A stretch of 64,000 bases of DNA from Volvariella volvacea V23 (taxonomy: Eukaryota > Basidiomycota > Agaricomycetes > Agaricales > Pluteaceae). This document shows positions 11,138 to 22,351 of this stretch, piece by piece (position 1 is the first letter of the stretch; every line of letters starts with the position of its first letter). The stretch lies in the NCBI GenBank assembly GCA_000349905.1, contig KB722738.1, positions 1,377,132-1,441,131 on the forward strand, written 5' to 3'. A program made the position numbers and the translations under genes. The notes beneath the pieces are model-generated. The model ran no database searches. It had not been told where the DNA came from and worked only from the letters and a program-made list of their open reading frames with translations.

Positions 11138-13831
11138 ATGTCAGACCACATAGACGCCCTCCTGGCCCTCGAGCAGTCATTGCTCCGCCTCAATGCTAAT
11201 ATTCGCGATGCCAACGGGGATATCGAGCAACATTGGTCACAAGTCGAGACTGCTGTGCAGACCATAGCTAATAGCCTAAGAGTTCACAACACTCCAGAGG
11301 GTGCGTGTTGCAATTCTTATTCTTCACTCATTCTCCTTGACTGGGATAGGATAGAGGATATCCGTGCCAAGCTCGGAAAGACTGCGCTTCCACAAACTAT
11401 CTCCTCTTTATTCAAATTAGCGCTAGGGGGGAAATCACTCCCAAACGATTCGCGCCTGAATGTAATATATGAGCTATTGCGAGTCGGTGCCAATTTATGT
11501 GTTGAACAAGGCATGCTTCTACCCTTGATTCATAGGGGATGTTACTCACAGAATGGGGTTCAGAGGACAATCGCGCATACCTTCTAGAGGCACAGTTTCC
11601 TCAAGAAGTGACACATTTATTAGAAAGCTACGCAGAGTTGCTACCGCCTCCACCTATCGCAGAGGCGATCAACCTTCCATTGGAGCAACTCAAAGTTATC
11701 AAGACAGCTTTTGGAACGCTACTCAATATGAGTGTATCCCACTGTACGCCTATTGTCCTTGTAACTGGTCGCATGAGATTGATTGTCTAACAGCTATGGT
11801 CAAGTCTCGTCTTAATTCATTGGAGGCCCCCTTAACCATATTGAAACTCTCCATGGCTATCTACCCACCGGGTAGTTGGATAAGTCGGTATCTTTCAGGA
11901 CCACTTTCGCTCCCTGAGGAGGAATGGACTCTACGCAAGGATCTGTCTGATTGGGCTTGGAGGGCCATCATGGAACTTAAAGACAAAGAGGATGAAGGTG
12001 AGTGGCTATCCTACCCCCATTTCGCTAAATCAATGAATAAGCACCAAGGCGTGGAACCTATCTCCAATGCGGAGGCCCTTTTACCATTCCTGACACCACC
12101 GCTCACGGCCTATCTGCCGCCCAACTCCCCAGACCCAGGTGTTCCCCTTCCACCGGATCCATCATTCATCGCAAATCTCCTGCAAGCCGACTTTGAGGTA
12201 TTAGAGAATTCATGTACAATTCTTGAATCTCTATCACTCGACGTAGAAGAGGTGCGAGCGTCGCTGGCAAGGGGATACAGATCCAACTCTGAGCACAAAG
12301 GCGTTCCTTGTCTTGCAACAATACTGGAGTTTGTGGAGCACGGCACATTTCCTGCAGTTTGGTCCAACCCTGCCTTTGGCCCCAATTGGAAGTCGCGGAA
12401 GGAAAAGTCTTTCGGTATATGTAAAGGGGCACTTGTCAAAGCGGTTGTTGAGGTCGCAGGCGAGAGAGGTAATATTGATGCTTTATGGGATAATACAGAC
12501 ACAGCTAGGCCAGGGGGCGTGTTCGTGGAGAAGATGGTGAACTGGATCAAGCGATATACTCTGCAGACAGAAAGTATAGAGTTAGACCAGCCAACCAATG
12601 ACCAGGCGCACGGTATTCACCGCGATGACCTTGTTATATGTGCAAGTCTATCACTAGGAAATTTAGCTTCACGAGGTGTGTTTTATTTCTTTCTGTCATG
12701 GCAATCAATAACAGCCGTTTCAGAGGGCATTGCCAAAGCCTTGCTGTCCCCACCATATTCGCTTGCATCTACCCTCACATCGCCAACATTCTGGAGTCCT
12801 AATCTCGATCTTAAACTGAGACACGGAATTCTGGGGTTGCTCAGAAATCTAGCGCAGGCATCTATTAATTCTCAGAAGACTCTCAACTTCCTTAGGACTG
12901 TCCAAGTTGTCCAACTCATAGTTGCAAGCGGTATCTGGGACGACAAGGCTGATTTCATGCTAGACGTTGTGCAGCTCAATGCCATTGTCGTAGTGAAGCA
13001 CATCCTCAATGGAAGCGGTAAGGGTGTTTACGATAATGTTGGCGTATGCTGAGTGCGACTTGTGTTACAGTCGAGCAGTCAGTGGACTTTGTCCTTGGCA
13101 GCAAGGATGGAGCTAACTCGAAAACCGGCTTGGAACAAGTACTAGCCCTGGCAAAACGCTCGGATTCGGTACCAATTAAAAGCGAGGGAACCCGCGTCCT
13201 TGTCAACGTGGTCAAGGCGCTTTGGTCCAGTGCTGCTGCTGCCAACACTGCTCTATCGCAAGAGAAGAGGCGTACTGCGATGGAGGCTGTATTGTCATCA
13301 GAGAGTGCCGATGCACTCTCCAATTTCATCGGTCGCAGCGGAAAATTTCCTCTTCTCATTAACGAGGGAATTGTGGCGATGTCGTTACTTAGTACGACAG
13401 AGGCCGGAGGTTCGTAACGCCCTTTCAAACGCAGTGTTGAAGTTGATGTTCTCGCGCTTCATGCAGCTAAATATATGCTCGAGGCACTCGCGTCGCCCCT
13501 GACCGGTGAATTATCGCAGAGTGGAGCACAGTCGTCGTCGTCGCCACACACAGGAGATGACATAGATTCAACAAAGACAACACGCACTGCATTCAATCAA
13601 ATACTCAGTGTGCTAAAAAATAGCGACAATAACTACCGACCTGAAATGCGCATCAATGTTTGTTCTTTGATCCAGCAGTTGGGGAAAAATGCACCTGGCC
13701 CATCGTTCACTTATGTGCAACAGAAAGTACGACCTGTCATCGAGAATTTGGTCAAGGTGCAACCGAAGAGCCCAGGACCCGAGGAGTTGCTGAACCAGCA
13801 CGCAAAGAAGCTGTTAGAAAGTTGGGTGTAG
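11138..13831 (+). CDS. Armadillo-repeat protein, Rap1GDS1/SmgGDS-like
   Basis: A large, helix-rich protein starting MSDHIDALLALEQSLLRLN. Repeating Leu-rich helices run through the whole length (LPQTISSLFKLALGGKSLP, NVIYELLRVGANLCV, TILKLSMAIYPPGSWISRYL, HGILGLLRNLAQASINSQK, EGTRVLVNVVKALWS, NEGIVAMSLLS, RINVCSLIQQLGKNAPGPSF). The segment RDDLVICASLSLGNLAS matches the best-kept part of SmgGDS-type proteins, which bind prenylated small GTPases with a basic tail and promote nucleotide exchange or membrane delivery. Introns at about 11300, 11510, 11740, 12675, 13015 and 13408 are inferred from frame changes with GT/AG borders. The exact family is inferred; the repeat architecture is clear. No catalytic residues would be expected. 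Confidence 0.6.
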
Positions 13832-14109
13832 AAAATGAGACAGTGCTTTGGAATTGACACGTAACATCTGTACACGTATATCCTGTCCTTCGCTAATGTG
13901 CTATATTTCTTACATCAAGTACTACGATATGCATTATCTAGCCTCTATCAACGTCCATTGATCAAGTCATAAACTGCACCGGCGGCTTACCCCGCACTAC
14001 CGGCATTCAGAGGACCGAAGCCGGTCGCTTCCTCTCATCACCATGAGTACTCTATTGGTAGTTTCATTGAATTAAGCCCACATTCCCCCGAAACCACCTC
14101 TTGAAGGAC
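13832..14109 (+). other. Spacer after the SmgGDS-like gene
   Basis: Presumed 3' untranslated region of the upstream gene and former promoter of the isomerase pseudogene. No gene seen. Confidence 0.35.
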
Positions 14110-15536
14110 ATGACTGAACCACTTATCAGCATATCCGAAGGAATAGCTACGATCACGTTGAACCGGCCAAATAGTCTTAATGCATTGACTCTGGAACGTA
14201 ATTGCGCCTTGATTGAGTATCCGGAGACGATGTGTACGGACATTGAGGACACCAAGCTAACATCGGTGATTTAGATTATGATGCATTCTCGAATGCCCTG
14301 CGAGAGATAGATAGGCGAGATGACGTTCTCGTCACTATATGGCAAGGTAGGCACATGTTAATGAGTTCAAAGCAAGATCAGGGTGAATGCTAATTGCACC
14401 AATTGCAGCTACGGGGAAATGGTTCTCTGCGTGTGTACCTTCTCAGATTCCTTGGATAATAGACACTGTGAAGGACGAATATTGAAATTCCAGTGGTACA
14501 CATGTGAAAGGAAAATCCTCCGGCCAAGCTGAAGGCCCTCAACTGGGCCGTCGGACGAGGGCTTGATGACTCTCAGGAGCGCATTTTTAAAGAGAACGGT
14601 GCACACCACGACAGGTTGTGGGCATGCAGTGAGTTCATTGTGAAGTGTGTCGCTATTATTGAGTACTTCACTACGTACACGGCTGGTCATAGCTATCATC
14701 TCATAGCAAGATACTTGTGGCAGCTTTGAACGGGCAAGTGATGGGTACGTCTTGAATGCCACTACTCAAGCAAATTGCTCCATTAAATCGTAAACGGGAA
14801 TATCAGCTGGTCAGTGTCAGAACCCGATACACTGGTACCAATCCTAAATATCCTCAGCGTTCCTCGGGCACTTTGACTTCATATACTGTATGCCCAATAC
14901 CTGGCTTTCTGTACCATTTACTTTCCTCGGTACGTCATACCCGTTTTTGGTGCATGACGCGTATAACAGAACTAGTTTGAAAGGTCTTGCGGCGGAAGGT
15001 GGCTCAAGTGTGAGCTTTTTGAACAGGAGTACGTTCGCTCATGCGTAATTTCGCTCTTATTATTCAACAAACTGTTTAGTGGGACTAATAAGAGCCAATG
15101 AGGTTTTGCTCTGGGCCAGAAGAAGGATGCACCTGAGCTTCTGGTGTGTGGCTTTGTCAAGTATGCTACAGCTAAATTACTCCAGTGCTGCAGGTTCTAA
15201 CTGTTCAACAATAGCAAGACTTTTTCCTGAACGATCGACCGAATCCTTCCACAAATCAGTAAGGGAGTATCTGCAGGCACAACTGGCGGGTCTAGACCCA
15301 GCTGCTCTCTCAGCGTCAAGAGATTAATACGTGCAGGACTTCGCGATAAGAATGATTTTGACGCTGTGAATTTGAGAGAGAGTTACGGTGAGGGGTTTAT
15401 TGCCTTGATGCTGAGCGTACCTGTTTTACGACGATTATTTTTATCCAATGCAGCCCAGGCGGAGCGACAGGCTAGCGGGATACCAGCGGAACAGTTCTGA
15501 AGGATTGCAACGAAGGAGATCAGACACAAGCTATGA
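14110..15536 (+). pseudogene. Decayed peroxisomal enoyl-CoA isomerase/hydratase (Eci1/Dci1 type)
   Basis: A crotonase-fold beta-oxidation enzyme gene that has lost its reading frame. Recognisable pieces, in order and joined by still-usable splice sites: MTEPLISISEGIATITLNRP, LNALTLE|HYDAFSNALREID, VLVTIWQATGKWFSAG, HDRLWACSEFIV, KILVAALNGQVMG, AFLGHFDFIYCMPNTW, FLGLAAEGGSSVSFLNRMGL, RANEVLLW, ELLVCGFV, LFPERSTESFHKSVREYL and LIRAGLRDKNDFDAVNLRES. Frame breaks lie near 14545, at 15111-15120 (one base missing between RANEVLLW and GQKKDAPELLVCGF) and at 15317-15326. A TGA at 15498-15500 then cuts off RIATKEIRHKL before a second TGA at 15534-15536; HKL is a peroxisomal targeting tripeptide also found at the end of yeast Dci1. 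I describe the breaks only. Decay appears recent because introns and most residues survive. Confidence 0.8.
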
Positions 15537-16638
15537 ATGCCGCATGTACGGCACTACCCAAGATTTTCATGAGCAGTGGATCAATGGAGTGGTATCACTA
15601 GGGGACGCTGATGGGTATGTGTACCGACGGACACGGGGAGTGGGTCAGTCTTGTGCTGTACCTAATTGCTACATGATAGTAATTTGTACGAGACATTTCG
15701 TGCACCGAAAAACCGATACTGGGCTGATACTTTGTTAATGAGATGAGAGGATTTTTTTGTTTGCCCGAAGACCCGAAGCAAGTCATTTAGACTGTTTGCC
15801 ATCATCCAGATTTCAGAAACTTGGCAAGTAGCAGGCCTTGAAATAGTTTCAGATAGATTCATTTGCTCCAAGATTGAGGGGACTGCCCCACATGCTGCAA
15901 CCCCATCCCCAGGCGACTCGACGGAAAGAATCGGGCACGCGAGCTAGTATCATAATTCATCTCTTCTTTCCTTCTTTGGGCAATGCGACTCCCCACTGTC
16001 TTATCGGTGCGACGTCAACCAATTTACCAGATGCCGGCTATCATGCTTTGTAGTTACAGAATATCTTATCCACCACCACCCCCGCACAGGGACACCCGTT
16101 GCCTCTGCCTCAGAAAAATGAAGGTGGAGTGAAAAACCATTTCCTGGAAATCCATTTGTACCGGCTGACCCAAGTTTTAATCTTGCGTTAAACAGCTCTC
16201 ATGGACAGGAGCGTGTTAGAGCAGGCTAGAGCTCGCCAGCTTTGACAATCATTACAAACCGTATCATTGTTGTAATGGTGCCGATTCTTATCACACTATA
16301 CGGCGAAGCAGCCACCTATCTGTGGCACGCGAGGTAGGTAAACATCATCATACCATTGACCGCATGGTCGTTCGATGGTGTCAATCTTCTTCCGCCCCAT
16401 CAGAATACACCTGGATGGCAATGCACCTCCACCATCTGGTCATCTTTTCTTGGCATAGCGTCGAACGGGGATGGATCCTCAAACATTTTTTGCTTCTTTC
16501 TCCTCCTGGTTGAGCCTTCACCCCAGAGAACGAGATCCGGGCGTAGATTTTTCAGGCCGCAAGCGAATAATTTAAGAAGGGCGGATAAGTGGTGGTGGTT
16601 CTCCCCCTGTCCTTCCCTGTCCTCGAGGTTGCGCTAAC
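15537..16638 (+). promoter_or_regulatory. Long upstream region of the permease with four GATAAG motifs
   Basis: No gene supported in this 1.1-kb gap. It holds four copies of the GATA-factor core GATAAG, on either strand: 16000-16005, 16065-16070, 16287-16292 and 16584-16589. Roughly half a copy is expected by chance for a hexamer on both strands over this length. Fungal nitrogen-regulatory GATA factors (AreA/Nit2 class) bind this core, so nitrogen control of the permease is a reasonable inference. CT-rich and C-rich stretches lie near 15960 and 16070. Confidence 0.35.
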
Positions 16639-18901
16639 ATGGACTACGAAAAGAAAGGAAGTCCTGTGGAGAAATCTTCCAGCTCTATCGACCAGGACTA
16701 CTACGATGAAGTCCTTCACGAGCCGCCCGCGGACAAGACCCTTCACCGCGGTCTCAAGGCCCGACAAATCTCCATGATTGCGGTACGTGAAGAATAGCTA
16801 CTGTAGACTTCCCCTGTTCTAACAAGGCATCAGCTTGGAGGTGCTGTTGGAACTGGTCTGATTATAGGATCTGGTACTGCTCTTCGACGTGGTGGTCCAC
16901 TAGGCAGGTTTGCTTGAGCACATCGCCCCTTCTTTGGTGTCTAACGTGGCTCGTCAGGTCTCCTGCTTGGTTACTCTTTCGTCGGTTTCGTGTGCTACCT
17001 TGTCATGGTATCTCTCGGTGAGATGGCGGCATATTTGCCCCACAAGAAGGGCTTCGCCGGTTATGCCACGCGATTTGTTGATCCTGCGCTCGGGTTTGCT
17101 TTGGGCTGGAATTACCTGTTGAAATATGTGAGTCGTTTACTTGTTGCTAAGCATGTCAATTGACTGAGGACTTCAGTTAATCGTCACGCCAAACAATATT
17201 AATGCTGCCGGGATTGTTGTCCAATATTGGACACGGTCCGTTCATATCGCAATCTGGATGGGTAAATACACTTACTTATCATAATTGGAATGATTCTGAA
17301 TCGTCCTAGTTATCTTTATCGTATTCAGTGAGTGCCACACATCGAAGCAGCAAGACGATGTCACTCAAGCATTATAAGTCTTCGTGATTAATCTACTTGG
17401 TGTCAGAGTATTTGGAGAGCTGGAGTTCTGGTTCTCCAGTATCAAAGGTTCGACCCTCAATTCTACATTCAGTACCCTGACTGAGCCAGTTTGCAGTAAT
17501 TGCACTCATCGGTTTGCTGCTGATGGGTATCATCATTGACCTTGGTACGTTGTGAAGCTCAGTTGATGTTTTAGACTAACTTCGTCACAAGGTGGTAACC
17601 CCAAGGGTGACCGTATTGGGTTCCGCTACTGGCAACCACCTAATGGCCCATTGGGTTACTATCTATTGGACCAAGTCAAGAACGAATCCCTATCGCTGTT
17701 CTTGGGTTTCTGGGCTACATTGACAAATGCTCTATTCGCGTACATGGGTACCGAACTTATTGGTGTACGTACAACGGCATGAAAGCTGTACGTTTTTGCT
17801 CACCCAGAATAGGTCACCGTTGGAGAGGCTGAAAACCCACGAAAGAATATCCCCATTGCCATCCGCCGCACGTTCTTCCGAATCCTAGTTTTCTACGTCG
17901 GAGGTGTCTTTGTTGTTGGTTTGATTGTACCCAGCACGGATCCTTCGCTCTTCGTCGCCACGCAATCGCGTACTGGTGCTGCTGCCAGTCCATTCGTCGT
18001 AGCCACTACTTTGGTAAGAACCTGAGAGTTCAACCTTTATGACCTCCCTAACTCGACCGTTCAGGTTGGCATCAGAACCCTAAACCACGTTATCAATGGC
18101 GCTATCCTCATCTTTGTGATGAGTGCAGCTAACTCTGACTTATACATTGGTTCACGAACCCTTTACGGTTTGGCTGCTGAAGGAAAGGCCCCAAAGATCT
18201 TTAAAAAGGTTACAAAGGGTGGTGTGCCCTTGCCTGCTCTGATCTTCTGCACTGCTTGGTGTGGTCTTGTGTTCTTGAATGTCAGTTCATCTGCTGCGCG
18301 AGGTGCGTTTATTCCGCTCATTGCATAAATTTCTCCTGATCGCGACGCTCAGTTTTCGGATGGTTTGTCAACCTGGTCTCAACATTCGGCGCTTTGACTT
18401 GGATGTGTATCTTGTGGTCCCATTTGTAAGTAATATCCGACTTTCGTTTTGCATGTGTTTCGAGGCTGAGTGCACCCATTAGGAAATTCATGAAGGCATT
18501 AAAGGTACAGGGCATGTCACGAGATAACCTCCCATACAAAGCGCCATTCCAACCTTGGGGTAACTGGTTCGCCCTTATTTCGACTGGCATCATCACATTC
18601 TTCAAGGGTTTCGACACCTTCCTCCCTTGGAGAGTAGACAACTTCATTACGTAGGTGTCTTTATTAAAACGGTACTGGGAAGCATAATTCATATTGCTAT
18701 AGGAGCTATATTGGCATTGTCAGCTTTGTGGTTATGTGGGTCGGCTACAAGCTGTACTACAAAACAAGGGTCATTAAACCAGAGAACATTGACCTTGTCA
18801 CGGGTGTTCGTGAGATCGACGAAGAAGAAGCGAAGTACCTCGCTGAACAAGCAGCTAAGGGTCCTAGGACGAGATGGCAGCGCATTTGGGATTCACTGTA
18901 G
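16639..18901 (+). CDS. Amino-acid permease (yeast AAT/APC family)
   Basis: Plasma-membrane amino-acid:proton symporter with about 12 transmembrane helices. It starts at 16639 with a hydrophilic cytosolic tail (MDYEKKGSPVEKSSSSIDQD), then KTLHRGLKARQISMIALGGA and VGTGLIIGSGTAL, the conserved unwound first helix that contacts the substrate. Further landmarks are GEMAAYLPHKKGFAGYATRF, DPALGFALGWNYLLKY, ALFAYMGTELIGVTVGEAEN, PRKNIPIAIRRTFFRI, SAANSDLYIGSRTLYGLAAE, GKAPKIFKKVTKGGVPLPAL and, near the end, YKAPFQPWGNWFALIST. The tail is VREIDEEEAKYLAEQAAKGP and the stop is at 18899-18901. About 11 short introns are inferred. Substrate range cannot be read from sequence. Upstream GATAAG motifs suggest nitrogen control, and Shr3, needed for exit of such permeases from the ER, lies at 32.9 kb. 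Confidence 0.92.
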
Positions 18902-19254
18902 TTTTCCGATTGCATCATACATTTTTTCTTGCTACATTTGTTCAACGCATCTCACGTATTCACATTATGTTTAATGCTTACGACCTCACTACTTGAATTG
19001 TATTACACCCTGACAAATGTTCATATACCGATTGTACGTTTGTGGTGAGCGGGGTGGGTAGAAGTGGCCGAATTTGGTAGCGTTTAATGTTAGACTTACT
19101 AACACCTCTAACGTGATGCTCAGCTGGATTGTCAGTGCTCGCACAAGTGCTGGATGTATAAAACTGTCCTTGCGTCCACTATCTTCGTAACAATCATTTG
19201 CCTTTTAATCATCTCACAAGCTCTTCTACCCCCCATAGTAGCCCACTGACTACG
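18902..19254 (+). other. Spacer between permease and pirin
   Basis: Holds the permease 3' untranslated region and the pirin promoter. The last 60 bases before the pirin ATG are pyrimidine-rich. No gene seen. Confidence 0.35.
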
Positions 19255-20742
19255 ATGGCCCCTGTATCGCGCACTGTTACGAAGAAAGTGTTTGCAGTAG
19301 AAACCCCAGAGGTATGGCTGGACAGCGCACCCCGAACCCGCGCCGAGTTAAATCAATGACCGTTTGTCGTGATAGGGAGATGGAGCTCGGGTGCGACGAA
19401 GCATTGGCTCCATGTCACTCAGAAATCTTTCCCCATTCCTAATGCTGGATCATTTTCACATTGGCGAGGGTGCTGTGCGTACGACACCATACACAGAGGA
19501 CATAGAAACAGGCTAAGGCATCCAATCTAGGGCTTTCCCGATCACCCGCACCGGGGACAAGCTACCGTAACTTACATGCTAGAAGGGTATACCATTGCCT
19601 TATCTTATCGCTTGCGATGGAACTAAGCTTGTTGGATTTCTAGCTCGAGCCGTCACGAGGATTCTGCAGGCCACAAAGGGACAATAGGTTTGTGACGACG
19701 TTCTTGGAGCCCAGTGACGGAGTTTTGATGCAACCAACAGAGGCTGGTGGCGTTCAATGGATGTGTGCAGGGAAAGGAATTATCCATGCAGAAATGCCTG
19801 TGTCCCAACCAGGCGTGCCGGAACCCCGGGGACTGCAACTATGGGTTGACCTTCCTAAGCAGGTATGTTTATGATATCGGTTCTTTGACATGTACTAATG
19901 CCTCGGATAGTTTAAGATGGTGGTAAGTCAGAATGGCCCAGATTATCTTAGGGTTCATGACGTTGTAGTAGGACCCATCGTACCAAGAATTGGGCCCCGA
20001 GCAGTCAGTCACAATTTCCCATTGCAGAGGACACTGTTAGTTCTGACTACCAAACTAGAATACCCACTGCATATCCCAAAGGCGAAGATGGTCCTGTCAA
20101 GGTTAGGGTCATCAGTGGAGAGAGCCACGGCGTGAAGTCTCCAGTTAGACCCCTTGGAGGATGCTGGTACATGCATTTTACATTCACAAAGGAAGGCGAA
20201 GTTTTTCAGGATCTACGTATGTCATATCATTGCATCCCTTTGCAATTACTCATGCACTTGAAAAAAATAGCTGCTGGCTGGACTGCTTTCATATATGGCA
20301 AGTTGAACGGACGCGGTCATATTCATGTTGGAATAGCTCATTTATTTCACTTCAGCTTGGAAGGGTCAGCTTCGCATTGGCGGGGATAATGTATCTCACG
20401 GCAGCTTCTATACCCTGGTATTGTCAAGTCAACTCGGTGAAACGGGGGTGGAAATATCTGCCACGGAAGGTACTGAATTCGTGCTGGTAAGTGTTGGTTC
20501 TGGTGAAGTGATTGTTGAGTGTAATTTTTGGTCAGATCGCCGGAGAGCCATTACAGCAACAAGTGGTTCAATATGGTCCATTTGTGATGACTAGTCGTGA
20601 GGAGATCCAACAAACTATTATTGATTGTGAGTACTAGGGTCCAAAATCCCTCACGTGGTGCTCACAGATTATAGACCAAACGGCCAGGAACGGCTTTGAG
20701 GGTGCACGAACTTGGAAGAGTAAAATTGCCCACCGGAATTGA
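19255..20742 (+). CDS. Pirin family cupin protein
   Basis: A bicupin with iron-binding and reported quercetin-dioxygenase activity in some relatives. Exon 1 encodes MAPVSRTVTKKVFAVETPE. The N-terminal cupin has GDGARVRRSIGSMSLRNLSP, FLMLDHFHIGEGAGFPDHPH (metal His residues), RGQATVTYMLEG, HKGTIEAGGVQWMCAGKG and IIHAEMPVSQ. The middle reads DPSYQELGPEQIPTAYPKG, joined across a 55-nt intron. Then come VKVRVISGESHGVKSPVRP and a weaker second cupin (GQLRIGGDNVSHGSFYTLVL). The protein ends NGFEGARTWKSKIAHRN at 20740-20742. All pieces join in frame through short GT-AG introns, so despite its fragmented look the gene is intact, unlike the nearby isomerase pseudogene. The His ligands of the first cupin are all visible. 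The fungal role is unclear. Confidence 0.88.
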
Positions 20743-20799
20743 ATGTTTGACATTGGTCACCAGGTTGGATGTAGTTTAGTTTAATGACTACAATTTAGA

Positions 20800-22248
20800 C
20801 TACTTTTGTCTTTTGGCTCGGCGATCTTCATCACTCTCGTCCTCAACATGCTCCATGTTTTCCCAAAGATCGTCTACATCTTCGTGATCGCTTTCTTCAG
20901 TAGTTTGTGTAGCCAAAACGGGGTTCCATGTGATTACTGTCGGGACAGCTGTCGTATAAATTTTTGCGAGCACCTGGCCTTTCTCCTCTTGCTGATCTCC
21001 AGGTTGGGGCGGTACCGGGAATGCACTATGTATCCGCACGTAGCGATCCATTGATGTTGATGCTAGAAGACGCGGAGAAGCTACGGCCAGACAGCTGACT
21101 GACGCCGCGATACCTGAAAAGAATTAGGTTGGGAAAGCATAATTGGAATTCCAGTAATCCGTACCTTTGTATGCATAAGCGACACGACCATTCCTTGTAT
21201 CTATACAGGTGAGGTTAGAGCCATAATCGCTTGCGAATACTTGGCTGAGAAATGTGTTAAAATGAGCAACAAGCGAGTTCGGAAGGTGCTCACTGCGGCG
21301 ACAAGCCCCTCCTGATATACTTAATGCCCCCTACTTTCGCAGCACCCTTATAATCTGCGATCGGACGACGTGCTGTCCGCGTATCATAGTGCCTTAGATT
21401 TCCTAGTTCTGTACCGGCTACTAATTGATTCGGTGTATCGCTGGGGTTGAGATACGCCAGTGATGTTATTCGGACAGGTTGGCGGAGTCCTAGATTATCA
21501 TTCGGTACCTAAAAATGTTTCTGATGAGGAAGCGATGAAGTGCGCAGCGCATGGGTCACCACGTTTTTGGCTCTCCATTTCTCTCCGGGAAACAGTTCAT
21601 CTTTACGTTTCCGCTTTGCCCCAGTAACTTGGGCCATCCCGGACATGGAGGAAAATGCAACATTCGCATCCCATACTGAGAGATCCACATCTTCACCACC
21701 ATAAGCAAACGTGGTCTCGTCGTCTGAAAGGCGCCAGTCCTTGAGACGTGTTGGCAGTACACCCAATGAAGCTGACTGAATTTCATTCTCTTCATTTAGT
21801 GTAGTAAGTCGCAGGGCACCATTGGAGGTACAGGTGTAAATTTTCCTATCTTCGGTATTGACGCGCGCTCGTATGATAGCTAATGTAGCAACGAACCTTC
21901 CTGTGGCTGCCAACCCGACAAAGCGTTGACCGGGCTTAAACCTTGTCTCCGACCATCGGGCGTCTCCTCCAAATGGTACGTTATCCTCTCCCAATGAGAA
22001 TAATACAGTAGTTCCATTTGAATATGCAGCCGCAACCTTCACTTGGTCAATGAATCATCATCAGCGATGAACCTCACAAAGGAGACCGGACGTACCAGCG
22101 GATTAGGCGCTTGAGGAGCAATTTGCAAGGCTTGGACGGGGTTGGGGCTCTCCGATATTTTTACCGTTGATGAAGAGGGATCAGAGCCTTCAGCATAGTT
22201 GATTGATTTGATGTTCCCTAATTCATCGCCGATGAGGAAGTTGGCCAT
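20800..22248 (-). CDS. nsa1: Ribosome biogenesis WD-repeat protein Nsa1/WDR74
   Basis: A nucleolar pre-60S assembly factor. The ATG at 22248 gives MANFLIGDELGNIKSINYAE. Exon 2 holds beta-propeller blades (KVAAAYSNGTTVLFSLGEDN, RKIYTCTSNGALRLTTLNEE, TFAYGGEDVDLSVWDANVAF), followed by a basic insert (TGAKRKRKDELFPGEKW) and RAKNV, typical of the Nsa1 family. The last exon gives MDRYVRIHSAF, TTAVPTVITWN, and an acidic tail (ESDHEDVDDLWENMEHVEDE) ending in RRAKRQK. Between them, small exons around 21100-21500 carry the remaining blades (for example SVSCLAVASPRLLAST). The length is about 400 residues, in the family range. It is divergent from rmd5 with only 103 bp between start codons. Confidence 0.8.
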
Positions 22249-22351
22249 GGATTTTACCTCAGATGAAGAGAAAGATAAGTTGATTACATAACTAGCAATT
22301 AACCGGCCGGCGTTTTGGGGGCGGGCCTGTACTGAACACCCCCACACAACC

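Noticed and set aside
15211..15220. Extra base as a further pseudogene frameshift
   Set aside because: Using the acceptor 4 nt downstream (GCAAG) restores the frame, so it is not firm evidence of decay.
15448..15738. Plus-strand frame starting MQPRRSDRLAGYQ
   Set aside because: Its start overlaps the pseudogene's last exon in another frame; downstream sequence has no recognisable content.
19255..20742. Pirin region as a pseudogene
   Set aside because: It looked broken at first, but all frame changes are explained by short GT-AG introns, including one that yields EQIPTAYPKG.
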